From: Macrobrachium rosenbergii
Taxonomy: Eukaryota > Arthropoda > Malacostraca > Decapoda > Palaemonidae
Assembly (NCBI RefSeq): GCF_040412425.1
Contig: NC_089749.1
Span: 34,563,570-34,627,569 of the forward strand
Direction: 5' to 3'
Length of the DNA stretch: 64,000 nucleotides
Shown: piece by piece, positions 24,111 through 34,930 of the stretch
Layout of the letters: each line of letters begins with the position of its first letter
Numbering within the stretch: position 1 is the first letter of the stretch
Program-made: the position numbers and the translations under genes
Notes under the pieces: generated by a model
Databases searched by the model: none
Seen by the model: only the letters and a program-made list of their open reading frames with translations
Told to the model about the DNA's origin: nothing

Positions 24111-24456
24111 TGAATCCTTCAGAAAAATAGCAAGTTTTTAACTGCTGAATCATACTACCATCATTAGATTCTCTCTTATCTGATTCCAAAAATAATGTGT
24201 TTTGAGGATCAATATTAGCATTTTTCTGGGCCGAAAACTCTCATGAAATCCATAAAGTTAGGGCATTCAGCATTCTTGAGAAGCTGACACAATCTGAGTT
24301 TGCACTACTTGGGTTAATATTGGATGAGGAATTTTCAAGGCCTTGAGTTTCAGCTCTAACAGAAGCGGAAACCAATTGCTCTTGGCCAGTTGGGAGCAAC
24401 TAAAGCTATCTGACCTTTGAATGACCTGAGTTTGTGTAAAACTTTCCACAGAAGAT

Positions 24457-25440
24457 TTACGGAGGAAAGAGATAGATCTTTTCCCATTTGTTCCAATTTA
24501 TTGACATTGCGTCTGTAGCATAAGCCCGAGGGTCCAGGTTCGGAGCTATGTAACATGTGAGTTTGTGATTTGATTCCGTGGCAAAAAGGTCCACCTGAAG
24601 CCCGGGAATCTGTTGGAGAATCCAATTGAAGGATTTCTTGTCCAAGGACCATTCCGATTCTAGAGGAGACGTCCTTGACAGAGAATCTGCAATCACGTTC
24701 CTTACTCCTGACAGATGTGTTGCTGACAGGTGCCAATGATTTTTCATTGCTAATGAAAAGATCTCTATCATAACATGATTTATGTGACTTGTCTTGGAAC
24801 CTCCCTGTTCAGACAATGAACTATCACTGCACTGTCCAGATCTAGCCTGATATGTATGTTCCTGGCCAGCCGTAAGCGTTTCAGAGTCAAGAAAACTGCC
24901 ATCGCTTCCAGAATGTTTATGTGGAAGAGACGAAAGTGGCTTGACCAGATTCCTTGAACCTTCTTGTACTGCGAATAGCGCCCCCAACCAGTCAGAGATG
25001 CGTCCGTGTGGATGATCAGGGCTGGAGGGGATATTGTAATGGAATCGATTTGGAAAGACTTTTGGCCGTTGTCCAGGGACCTTTTGAAGTCTTTTCTTTA
25101 AGATTGGAGGTATGAGGAGACTTTGTCTCTGAATTTGCAATTGGCTCGACTTCGCCACACTCGATTTATGTCCTTCAGTTTTGCTTTGAGGAGAAGGTCT
25201 GTTACTGACGCAAACTCCAAGGGAACCCAGGATTCTTTCTTGAGTGCGACGAGAGGCTCGTTTGCACTTGAGAAACTGCCTTGTTGCTTTGGCAATCTCT
25301 TTGCATTTTGCTGGGGAACTGAAAGTTTGTGGGTGCTTAAGTCCCACTGAATGCCCAGCCACTGAAATTTGGTTGCCGGGTTAAACGAGATTTCTTTATG
25401 TTTATATGAAAGCCCAGATACTCTAGGAACTGAATCACTA
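24457..25440 (-). pseudogene. DIRS A RNase H and methyltransferase-like region
   Basis: A frame of 301 codons (25362-24457) runs from FSSPAKCKEIAKATRQFLKC to NWNKWEKIYLFPP. It includes HLSGVRNVIADSLSR (RNase H C-terminal part) and LQVDLFATESNHKLTCYIAP (region after RNase H in DIRS). A second overlapping frame gives the RT-RNase H connection. It is unusually well kept compared with other parts of the copy. Confidence 0.78.
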
Positions 25441-26060
25441 ATTTTGTCGACTTCTGACATTAAGATCGCTGGAGGCCCAAATTAGCAAATCGTCCAGATA
25501 AGCCACCACCTTGATACCTTGAGATCTCAGTTCCTGTACCACAACTTCCCCCAGTTTGGTGAAGATCCTGGCGCTATGTTCAGTCCGAAAGGCATTACCC
25601 TGATGGAGTAAGCCTGTCTTCCCAGTCTGAACCCCAGATTGGGGAGAAGTTTCTTGCTATTGGAACATGATAATAAGCGTCTGTAAGATCTATAGAGGTG
25701 GTGACGGCTCCACGGGGAAGTAAGGTCCGCACCTGAGAGACGGTCAACATCCCCGGAACCTGTCGCATTGAATGTAAGAATTTAAAATTGACAGATCTAA
25801 AATCACTCTTCTCTTGTCTGAGTCTTTCTTTGGCACGCTGAATAAGCGTCCCTGAAATTTTAAATGTCTGACTTTCTTTATCGCCTTCTTTAAAAGAAGG
25901 TCTTCTGTATAGTCTAACAGATCTGATGTTGGAGTCTGAAAGAACCTGACAAGTGGAGGGGTCCTTTACCCAGCTCCACCTAGGCCTTTTGAATGATACT
26001 GTGGGCCCATGGACTGAATGTCCAATTGGCCCTGAAGAGGCGTAACCTCCCACCTACCTG
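25440..26060 (-). pseudogene. DIRS A reverse transcriptase, frameshifted
   Basis: A frame at 26053-25595 holds RAKERLRQEKSDFRSVNFKF and TSIDLTDAYYHVPIA (motif A aspartate). After frameshifts, YSIRVMPFGLNIAP (motif B) and a broken AYLDDLL-like motif C follow near 25480-25600. All three palm motifs are recognisable, but no single frame contains them. Confidence 0.78.
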
Positions 26061-27900
26061 GGGATGTTCATTTATTGTAAGACTTGCTGTCTCTAGTTCC
26101 TCTTGAACCTCTACCTCGAGATTGGAGTCTGGGGCCAGATCTAGACCTGAAGCTCCCCCTACCTCTATTTCCCTTGGACTGGCTGGTAGCTGGAAAGGTC
26201 TGGGACTACGTAAGTAGGGTTGAAAGCAGGAGAAACAAGAGTTGTTGAACCAGTGGGATGGTGGGCGGTTGGTTCCCAGTACAACGTGATTGTGGATGTC
26301 CCTTGGAGGTGGAGGGCTGGGCAATCTGACCTACCGGGACTGTCTGAACAATTGTCTGGGTCTGGGGTGCCTTATAAGGATGGAACCCCTAGACCTCTTC
26401 CTGCCTTTAGGTTGGGGCCCCAAAATTTTGATGACTTCCTCTTAAAGGGAGTCCCCACGATCCGAAGATTTTGGTTGGCCCTTGAGGCCTCACTGATTAC
26501 TGAGTTGACCATATCTTCAGGGAATAGATTGGTCCCCAGATAGAGGATTTTATCAGCTTGTTCGGCTCATGACGGATGGTCGCGTCAGCCAGAACAAACC
26601 CGGCAGTTCCTCCTTGCCACAATGAAATCAAACAAATCACTCTGGAATGAGGCCAGTAGTGATTTTGTCAGGACCCCTGAACAGAGGTTCATCCTTGTAA
26701 ACAGCAGACGCTCAATTCCACCGAAAACACAGGAATTGATAGATCTGCTGAGACGGCACCTAGCCTCATACTCAGCTTTTATCAGGGACTCCGGAAGCCT
26801 GGGTAGTTGTTCACTGAAGAGATCCGCACTCCGAATCTAGTTTACCCACTGTAAAGGTTTCGGAGCCCGGTCCAGCATTCTAAATCTGTTGGAAAGAGCA
26901 GAGAAGTAGGCTCCGTCTCACCTAAAATTTCAAGGCAGGCTTCTCCTCTGTTCCGGCCTGAAGGGTTAATTCTGCCACTTTAGAGGTGCAGGGAGTCTGG
27001 GACATCCTCATTTACTGTGAACATCGTAAACCGCCCCTTATGAGGGGTCAATCTAGTGTTCGAACACTCCCAGTCAGATAGGATCCCAACCCATGCCTTT
27101 CAGGCGCTTGATCCCTGGGGAAGATCACTGTTTCTTTGGGAACCTTATCTTCCCTCACCAAGGCATCCTCGAAAGCCGAGCATACCGGGAAGGGAAAAAC
27201 AAGATCCGCTGGGAAGAACTCAGTACTCTCTTCCACAAGGGCGGTGCCACAACCTTCAATGGTTAATTTACCATTAGCGAAAGGGGCATTAAAGGCAAGA
27301 CGCCTGGGTTAGAATCCTCATAAGCTGGTAGCTTAGAGGCGTCTAGAATGGATAGGACGTTGCTGAACCGGACCTGAACTAACCAGTCCGGCCAGCGGTT
27401 TCTCTTGGCGTCTTTAACCTGTCAGTGCCAAGGATTGTCTAACTTTCCCGACGACTCCAAGACTCGAGGCAAGATCACGAGACATTGCCTCGAACTGAGA
27501 AAGACCTGTTCGGAAAACATTCTCATCATGGACTCCCGAAGCTTTAGGGTCAAAGTCAGGCTTTTTCAATTTGCCTCGACTTTGTTCTCGACCCCTTAGA
27601 AGAGAAACTTTCAAAGACATAAACAGAAGGTTTGAGTCAATGAAACCTCAGGAACTAGGTACAGATGAGGTTTCGGGGGTTTAGTCAATTTAGGTAATGT
27701 CTTCGTCTTCAAAGAGGACTTCACCTTGGGGATCACCGACTCCGGAACTAGGGTCCCCAGGGTGGAGCTCTTAGAGAATCCTTGGAAGGATGAAAACAAA
27801 AGACGCAGGAGAATTGAGAGATAATGGATTAATAAGACTACCTGCCTCACTTACATCCCTACCTTCCTCCGGTCCAATGGCCATTGGTTCGACGTCCAGG
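26060..27900 (-). pseudogene. DIRS A ORF1 (Gag-like) region, decayed
   Basis: Several short minus-strand frames lie upstream of the RT, for example one ending at 27611 with LTQTFCLCL and one with VFPRDQ-type sequence near 27150. Position alone suggests ORF1, which would package the RNA. No domain is clear. Confidence 0.4.
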
Positions 27901-30021
27901 TTGATGTTGGCCACTTCTTCGGCCATCAACGCGCACAGCTCTTGATCTTCTGGCGAGACCTGGTCGAGTAAAGCCTAATTCTGTTGATCAGGGTTCAGCT
28001 ACTTCAGGAGCTACGGCTGCAGAGGCCCTAGCATTTGGGTAAAGAATGTTGCAGATATCCTCTGTCAGCACATAAGGACGCCCTGACCAACATTGACCAA
28101 AGCCGCCAACCCAGATCTTCAATGTCGCTAGAGATCTTGAAGCTTGACGGGACCGAGGGACCTGTTAATTGAATCTCATGTCAATAAAAGGGATTGACAA
28201 GGATATTATCTTATATCAAATATAAACACAATTATTTAAACTAACTATGTTAAATACAATTGAAGGTTAACGTGCGAATCATCAACCACGTCTAAATAAA
28301 GTGCGTAGCAGTACGCCCCAGCCGTCAGGATGCCAGACGCAGGTGGTCCTCGACCTTCGACTGCACAACCGCATGCGATCTGCATGCTACATGGCCACAG
28401 GGTTGCTGCAGGTAGGCGTTACAACCCGGCTCCTGGCAATGTACCACCTATAATAAAAATTTATACATGAGCATCTAAAATAGGCGCGGAACGGCTAAAC
28501 TAGTAAAAACTTAGAGTAAATATTCTGCCTCACACGAGTTGAAAACTGTGGCTACGGCGGAAGTCTCGATGGAATCCTAAACAGGTGGGCCAGACCTGAG
28601 TCAGATCACGCCGAAAGCAATTCGGTGACGGCGAACGTCACGATAAATTAACTAATTGCACAGAAATCAACAACCTTGGGAAGGCTATTCACACGTCAAG
28701 AGTCGGGATAATTCACCAAACTTCGCTCACAGAAAATAATAACAGTAACAAAACTCATATCATTCCGGGTCCTCTACAATTCCGCCCGATAACAAAGCAA
28801 CCACGCTCAAGCAAAAAGTCCTATTAAGACTAAAGCAGCTAACGATAGCTGCCGGAATGAGTCCGGATGACGGAGCGGTAGAGAAGCAGGAGCAGAAAAT
28901 AAATCACAATTACTACTAGTAAAATTTATAACAGCTTCTCTCCAGTTCCGCCGTACTAGCAACGACAACGACGCTCAAGCTAAAGTTTCTGCTAGAAGCT
29001 AAAGCTCCCTATCGATGAGCAGCCGGAACAGGTCCGGACGCCAAAAATGAAAGGGGAAGACACGGGAGTGAAAACATGGCGACAACAACAGGTCAGGTGC
29101 CAGGCACCTTCCACTTACCTGTCATCTCAACCAAAAGGGCAAATGAGCTAAGCTCTAAAATGCCCCTAATGGAGAGCCAAGACAAAAGAGACTGATATAC
29201 AAGGGGGTGAGATAAGGCGAAAGGATGAACATGGTACTATCACCTATAATAACCTCCAGAAGGCACCTCCTGGAAATGTAGGCTAGGATCAGCCAAAAAT
29301 TCGAACGACTATTTAAAAGCGCTAGCCCTGAAACATCACTTCCAGGATTGAAGAATCAACTGGTCAGGGAAGAAGGGCCTGCACTTTCCCAAACCCGAAC
29401 TCAAGGCCACCCAAGTCCTTCTGGTTACCAACTCAGGCCTATAGGCCAAGGAGGAAGGAAGACTGGGGCCAACATAGCCTACCTTCCACTGTAATCGGCA
29501 AGGCCGAACTGGTCAGGTAGGCTAACAACACCACCCAAACAGACTCAAGAACTAATACACACATAATAAATGACATAATGACATATTAAATATGTCTACA
29601 AACGGTAAATAAAGGAAAGCTAGGCTAGGCCTAACTTTCAACTTCTAAGGTATAAAAAATAATAGTCGATTTCAGATCGACACGTAAATTGAAACTATCA
29701 TAAAAGAATGTAGTAATTTTGTAAATTTCTATCGATTGAACGAAAGAAAGCAATCATATAAAAGACTGTAGACCTCCCCTTGTCTTCTAGAAGCGAACTT
29801 TGAAATGGCGGCCTCAGTTTCGTGTTTTTCATGCGAAACAATAAACAGGACAAAATAATCCGTTATACCAAAACATTCAATTTTGAATACTCAACTTAGA
29901 AGAAGATGTTCCTTGATCAGATGATGCCATCATGAAAGCGGAGATAATCCAAAAAAGAAAATAAGGAAAAAATATTAGCACCAGAAAAAAATCACGAGTG
30001 GCTCGTAAAGCGTGCTATAAG
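27900..30021 (-). other. DIRS A 5' leader, no gene recognised
   Basis: About 2 kb between the Gag-like frames and the right terminal repeat. It contains two related blocks about 166 bp apart (around 28804-28876 and 28970-29042) sharing GCTCAAGC...GCTGCCGGAA...GTCCGGA. Nothing else was identified. Confidence 0.45.
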
Positions 30022-30290
30022 CGGATGGTGCATTGTGGGTAGAATTAGTAGTAGCGGTGGTGGGACCGTTGTATCGGCACCTCTTAGGCAGAGGGGTTAA
30101 GTGTCTGTGGTAGTGGCTTCCACTCGCTCCTAGATGACATACCGACATCCTATTAGGATGTATCGATCCAGAGGTAGTAACTCTGGCATCCTATTGGTTT
30201 TTTTCTCTGGTATATCTAGCAATATTTATACCTAGAAGTGTGTGCTGTATAGGGACATTTCACTCAGCGACACAGGACAAGCCCAGAAAA
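30022..30290 (-). repeat. DIRS A 5' terminal inverted repeat
   Basis: Reverse-complementary to about 22405-22700 with high identity (for example GATGGTGCATTGTGGGTAGA against its complement near 22675-22697). The edge CCCAGAAAA at 30290 is fixed by its complement in the ICR. The opposite end extends about 25 bases further than this one, the usual asymmetry of DIRS ends. Confidence 0.85.
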
Positions 30291-30584
30291 TATTTTTTTA
30301 GCAATAACGTTTCTAGATGTTTATTTACACAAAAGTCCAAAACAGTGTATAACTTACTTAATCCTATCCTCAATTATTCATACAGATATTTTTTACAAGT
30401 CTTTTTTACAACTTTTGGTTCAGTGTCTTACAAGCGATGAACAAAATTGTCAATAAGCCAATCTAAAAAATTTTTTTAGCATTACTGCTTCAGGATATGT
30501 TTATTTAGACATAAAACAGTTGAAAACTGTTGATAACCAAAATTTGATAGTTCCTTGAAATTCAGTGGTCGGCATGCCCCTTAA
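30291..30584. mobile_element. TTAA-flanked element, right part
   Basis: Continues the element broken at 22379. It holds the third 63-bp unit and ends GGCATGCCCCTTAA, inverted to the start at 21712. A second TTTTTTTAGCA-ATTAC-type block occurs at about 30292 and 30472. Confidence 0.6.
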
Positions 30585-30757
30585 AATTAAAGTGATTTTC
30601 TTACCAAGAACTTGCTCTCAAGTTCTGAGATTTGTGGTTAAAAAAGTTTAATTGCACCATATGATTTCCTGCTCTGTAGAAATATGCAATCATTAACAAT
30701 GATTTTCTATTCCTTCAGAACAGGGAATCACTGTTAATCAAAAGTACTAAAAGTTCC

Positions 30758-31173
30758 TTAACCCTTAATGGACGGGAATCTTCATATGAATACAGTATCT
30801 ATAACAGGTTTTGGGTGACGGACGGGAATCCTCATATGAGTATTAATATTACGTGCCCTTCGGTTTGGATGAATTTACCAGGAAAAATGTTCATATCACT
30901 TCAATGGGCCATAATAAAATAAATTATTAAAAAAACATGCATTGGTAAAATTAGCATATTTTTACAAGTGTCTTGTAAAAGAGGCCCCACACAGGGTTGT
31001 AAATAGTCACTTTCAACTTCCAGTTGAAGGTAGGGAAAAATTTTTACATTTTTTTCTTACACCAATGGCATTTGCATATAGTCCTCTTTCCACTGATTTT
31101 TTTTTTTTTAAATTGGCCAACCTTAAAGTTTGCCCAGTCTGGGGGTTATATTAGCCCGTCCCTTAAGGGTTAA
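30758..31173. mobile_element. Short TTAA/CCCTTAA MITE
   Basis: The ends are TTAACCCTTAATGGACGGG and CCCGTCCCTTAAGGGTTAA, inverted with one mismatch and including the TTAA target. Length is 416 bp with no coding capacity and no satellite. Internally, GACGGGAATCYTCATATGA occurs twice (about 30770 and 30820). The ends suggest a piggyBac-like source related to, but distinct from, the satellite elements. Confidence 0.8.
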
Positions 31174-31309
31174 ATGAAAGTCAATTACAGTATCATATAA
31201 TTACTGATATTTTTATCAATAATTAATATCACTTTCTGACTTTTCTAGTTCACACTCAGTGAACATATTTACTTCTGTATTTACAAGTGGAATTTACTTT
31301 ATAAAAAAA

Positions 31310-31620
31310 ATTATATTTTCATAATAAAATTAAGTTTCATATACACTTACCAAGTATTAACATAGCTATAGTTTCCAACTCATGCGGCAGCCCTTTTTAA
31401 AAATCGTGATAGCGCTTCAATTATTTTGTGTAGGTGACTAGCCCTGCCCATTATTGGGAGTACTGAGAACAACTTAGCAGATAACCTCATAGTGTTTGTG
31501 CCCTTAAGTCCATCAGATTCTGTAATTACTTGGTAAGTATATATGAGACTTAATTTTATTATGAATATATAATTTTCATATAAGTAACTTGCAAGTAATT
31601 ACATAGCTAAGTCCCACACT
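31310..31620 (-). repeat. DIRS F 3' terminal repeat and ICR
   Basis: The stretch with CACTTACCAAGTATTAACAT (about 31345) has its inverted partner ACTTGGTAAGTATATATGAG (about 31529) ending near 31573. The following TTTCATATAAGTAACTTGCA should be the complement of the lost 5' end. The spacing matches the other DIRS copies. Confidence 0.75.
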
Positions 31621-32199
31621 GAAAGGGGGTGGAATATATGGACATATTCTACTCCAAAACATTAAGGCATGGTAATGACTTTGAAATAGAAAAATTGCTA
31701 GCATTAAAACAATGCTTGTCATTCCTTACCTGGTATGAGAGCTACTGCAGATGAATACTGCCTCTGTTTGGTGCTCATCTTAACCTGTAGTGGCATGGTG
31801 GTTGAGCCATGGGTTGCCTCTACTTTAATGGGAGCCTTGCAGCGGAGGATAGGCCTGATCGCTGGCAAAGCATATAAAGTGCCCTTGCCCTGGGCACAGT
31901 ACCAATATAAAAAACAACCAGACAACACTGTCACCCACAATGAAAAACCACAACCCATCCACTCAGACTGGTGGGGTACTCCAGATACATTGTACCCCCG
32001 GCTCCCAAAACTCGACACCTTACTTCAAGGCAAAGAGATAGTAGGAGAAAAAGAGCTTATTATGCTTCCTTCCCCAGTACCATATCAGCCACCTATAACA
32101 GCCCCAAGGTACTGCAGTTTTCTAATATTGTTTCAACTTCTTTCAAATAGTGAGACAGGAAGATCTATTTGCACTTCCAATAGGTTGACTGCAGAATGG

Positions 32200-33055
32200 A
32201 AGTGAGGGACAAATTGTGCCTGAAAGTGACAGAGGTAGCAACTGCTCGGACATCATGAGCTTTCATTTTGAAAGCAGGCAAAATGTCTCCTGAATCCGAC
32301 AGTGTGCCTCAGGTCCCTCAGGAAGAATGACAATGTGTTCTTAGTAAGAGGGCAAGATAGGTTCTTAACAGACCACCAAAGGTTGCTGGATGGCCCTTTG
32401 ATCTTCTTGGTCCTGCTCAGGTAATACCTAAGAGGGCTCTATCAGGGCAAAGAACCCTTTCTTGTTCCTCAGGGCCAATGATTTCCATTAAATTCCTAAT
32501 GTTGAGGAATGGGCCCAGGGCTTCGATGGGTTCTCATTCTTGGCTAAGAAACCTAGGGTAAAGGAGCAAACTGAGCCTCCCTGGGAAAATCTTACCCTCT
32601 TATCAATGGCCTGGATCTCACTGACATGTTTGACAGTAGCCAGAGCCACAAGGAAGAGGGTCTTCTGAGTGAGGTCCCTTAGAGAAGCAGAACGGAGGGG
32701 TTCAAAAGAGGGGTCTGTTAGCCACTTTAACACAACATCTAGGTTCCAAGAGACCAGATCAACCTCTTTCTGCCTGAAAGTGTCAAATGACTTGATGAGG
32801 TCGTTGAGATCCAGATTTGACAACAGATCCAGACTTCTATGCTTAAACACAGAGCTAAGCATGGCTCGATACCACTTAATGGTGGAGGACGACACACCCC
32901 TTGGGGTCCTCAGATAAAGGAGGAGATCCGCAATCTGAGTTGAAGATACCTCAGAAGAGACATTATATCTGAGACATCATCTATGGAAAACTGTCCACTC
33001 AGCTAGAAGATTAATGTCTGCATCTTGCAATAGCCTCTGAAGCTCCTCTTGAAAA
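32200..33055 (-). pseudogene. DIRS F tyrosine recombinase
   Basis: A frame at 32895-32488 gives SSSTIKWYRAMLSSVFKHRS, SLRDLTQKTLFLVALATVKH and FLAKNENPSKPW. Further down, broken frames hold VLCPDRAL and KAHDVRAVATSVTFRHNLS (HxxR box near 32240-32275). Upstream to 33055, the SAM-like N-terminal part continues. This is the most readable recombinase N-terminal half in the window. Confidence 0.8.
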
Positions 33056-33530
33056 GGGATTTTGACAGAAGGAAAAATCTATTTCTGGAGAGGGGACCGT
33101 GTCACCCGGTGAAAAGTCCATTCAGCACTTATTTCTAGGTAATTCCGTTGTTAGATACCAGAGAAAGCTAAATGAAATGCTGGAGTTACTACCCCAGAGC
33201 GAGCTCCATCAGATGGAGTTGTGTATGGAAAAGGGTGAACTACAAAAAACACGAACCTTATCCTATAGAGATCCCAAAGTCAAAAGTCCCACAGGGAGGT
33301 GTGATTACAAACCCATGCACCACTGCAGACAGCACACAAAACACCGCTCTAGCCGCATTCCATGAAAGCATCACCCCACCAGAATGATGTTTACTATGGG
33401 AGGGACATGACACATGATGGAGGTGGGTCAACCAGGTGACACGGTCCCCTCTCCAGAAATAGATTTTCCTTCGTCAAAATCCCTTTTCTGGATCGGGTCC
33501 CGTGTCAGCCGGTGAAAAATTAACAGAGAA
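33056..33530 (-). repeat. DIRS B 3' terminal repeat and ICR
   Basis: GGGATTTTGACAGAAGGAAA at the edge has its inverted partner ending at 33483. The junction is followed by TTTTCTGGATCGGGTCCCGT, which should be the complement of the missing 5' end. The layout is identical to copy A. Confidence 0.85.
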
Positions 33531-33600
33531 ATAAATATCATTCTTAAACTAAAAGAGATAATAATTCTAGGGGAACAGAAGACCGAAGGTCCAAAAAGAA

Positions 33601-33625
33601 ATTTTTTTTTTTTTTTTTTTTTTTA
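33601..33625. repeat. T homopolymer
   Basis: About 25 T residues just inside copy B. Probably slippage expansion. Confidence 0.9.
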
Positions 33626-33879
33626 ATCACTAGTAACAATAACAATAATGTACAAAAGAAACTGATGTTAGCTTAAAATTAACATGACAATATGAAAATA
33701 TACATAAACAAAATAACTATACAATATTGAAAACCTTGTAACTTAAAATGTGTCATTTAGACAAACACATAGATAACACAGCCAGGTGAGAAGTCAAGGC
33801 AAGCCTGACTGAAATGACCGTAAAGGGGATAACTGAGGCAGTGGAGGAGGAAATGACTAGGAATCAGAAAGGGAACCAG

Positions 33880-34287
33880 AGGAACAACGTTCCCTGCCGC
33901 GACTGCTGAGAATTTAAGAGCTTCTAAGGATTTCAAATAGTGACGTTTGAAAACCAAGGGTGACTTCCAACCGGTGTACCTAGTAAGATCCGTGAAATTC
34001 ATGTAATGAAAGTAATTAATGGAGGTGGCCACAGCTCTAATATCATGAACTCTTGGGACTGAGTCAGGTTAGCCTGCTTGATAAAGTAAAGGACCTGTTG
34101 TCTAATAGCAGACATAGAGAGATTACACCCTCCTTCCCTGATAAAGAGGCCCAGAAGAGATGTGAGAGGACCTGCCTAAATAAGCCCTCAAAGTATGAAC
34201 TGGGCACAGGGACAGGTCTTGAGGCAGGGGGAGAATTTTCCAAGGCAATTCCAGACAGTTTCAAGCCTGTAAGGGCAAGAGTGGGAA
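33880..34287 (-). pseudogene. DIRS B tyrosine recombinase, truncated
   Basis: Frames give SLCPVHTLRAYLGRS, a HDIRAVATSINYFHYMNF box (about 34000-34055) and GWKSPLVFKRHYLKSLEALK. The last holds the histidine/tyrosine region expected after HxxR. The N-terminal half is cut away at 34287. Confidence 0.72.
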
Positions 34288-34601
34288 ATGAAGTTTTCAT
34301 AATAAAACTAATATGATTAATACTTACCTGAACACCTGAATTAGCCCTGGTCACCTACCAGCCCGAACTACATCCCCATAGCTTTTACCAACTAAGTGGG
34401 TAATAAACTGTCAGCGTTACCAACGCTTACAGGAAAATCTAGTCAAATGAGTTACCTGAAGTACCGTTGGCAACACTGCTGCAAGTCCCGGCTGAGTGAG
34501 GCGAGATACAATTGCGTTATCCACTATTCAAATTGAAGTGGGGAGGAGGGCGGGAATCATTCAGGTGTTCAGGTAAGTATTACAATATTAGTTTTATTAT
34601 G
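34288..34601 (-). repeat. DIRS C 3' terminal repeat and truncated ICR
   Basis: The inverted partner ATTAGTTTTATTATGAAAA reaches about 34605, but the expected junction (CTTCAT then ATTGCAATACACTCC, seen in copy H) is replaced by copy D sequence. It contains ACTTACCTG at about 34322 and CAGGTAAGT at about 34570. Confidence 0.8.
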
Positions 34602-34930
34602 AAAAATGACATTTTTATTCTAAAATAATGTTTAACACATACTTACCTGTTAGTTACATATAGCTTTAGTCTTGACGTCACGGCAAAATTTCAAAACGTG
34701 CGGCAGCGCCAGTCAGAATATCGGGTGATTGCCCTTACCCGCCCTCTGTCGGGGTACCAGGAACCATTCCAACATGCTTCAGAATAATTTGCCTACCTGT
34801 CCCCGTGGGGAGGAGGGTGGGCTTTTGTATATGTAACTAACAGGTAAGTATGTGTTAAACATTATTTTAGAATAAAAATGTCATTTTAACACATACAACT
34901 TACCTGTTAGTTACATATAGCTGATTGACA
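34602..34930 (-). repeat. DIRS D 3' terminal repeat and ICR
   Basis: AAAATGACATTTTTATTC and TAATGTTTAACACATACTTA have inverted partners ending at 34887. The next bases, AACACATACAACTTACCTGT, predict a 5' end that was not found anywhere in the window. D is therefore either truncated or recombined with C. This is a family distinct from A/B, C/H and F/G. Confidence 0.75.

Larger units (their letters stand above)
22380..30290 (-). mobile_element. DIRS-type retrotransposon A, structurally near complete
   Basis: A 7.9-kb element on the minus strand. Both terminal inverted repeats and the internal complementary region are present. The coding order from 30290 downward is leader, Gag-like region, RT, RNase H/methyltransferase-like region and tyrosine recombinase. 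All frames carry breaks, so it is inactive. It interrupts a TTAA-flanked element inside the 28-kb CCDC124 intron, in the same orientation as the gene. Confidence 0.88.
33056..34287 (-). mobile_element. DIRS-type retrotransposon B, 3' part only
   Basis: Only the 3' terminal repeat, ICR and part of the recombinase are present. It starts abruptly inside copy F at 33056 and is cut at 34287 by the end of copy C. Its 5' part, including the predicted 5' end, was not seen anywhere in the window. It is related to copy A: both begin GGGATTTTGAC(A)AAGG-like. Confidence 0.75.

Noticed and set aside
25123..27599. Plus-strand frames across DIRS A
   Set aside because: They are antisense to the RT and RNase H frames of the element.
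31735..32205. 156-codon plus-strand frame
   Set aside because: Antisense within DIRS F between ICR and recombinase. The corresponding region of copy G is not open, and no domain was recognised.
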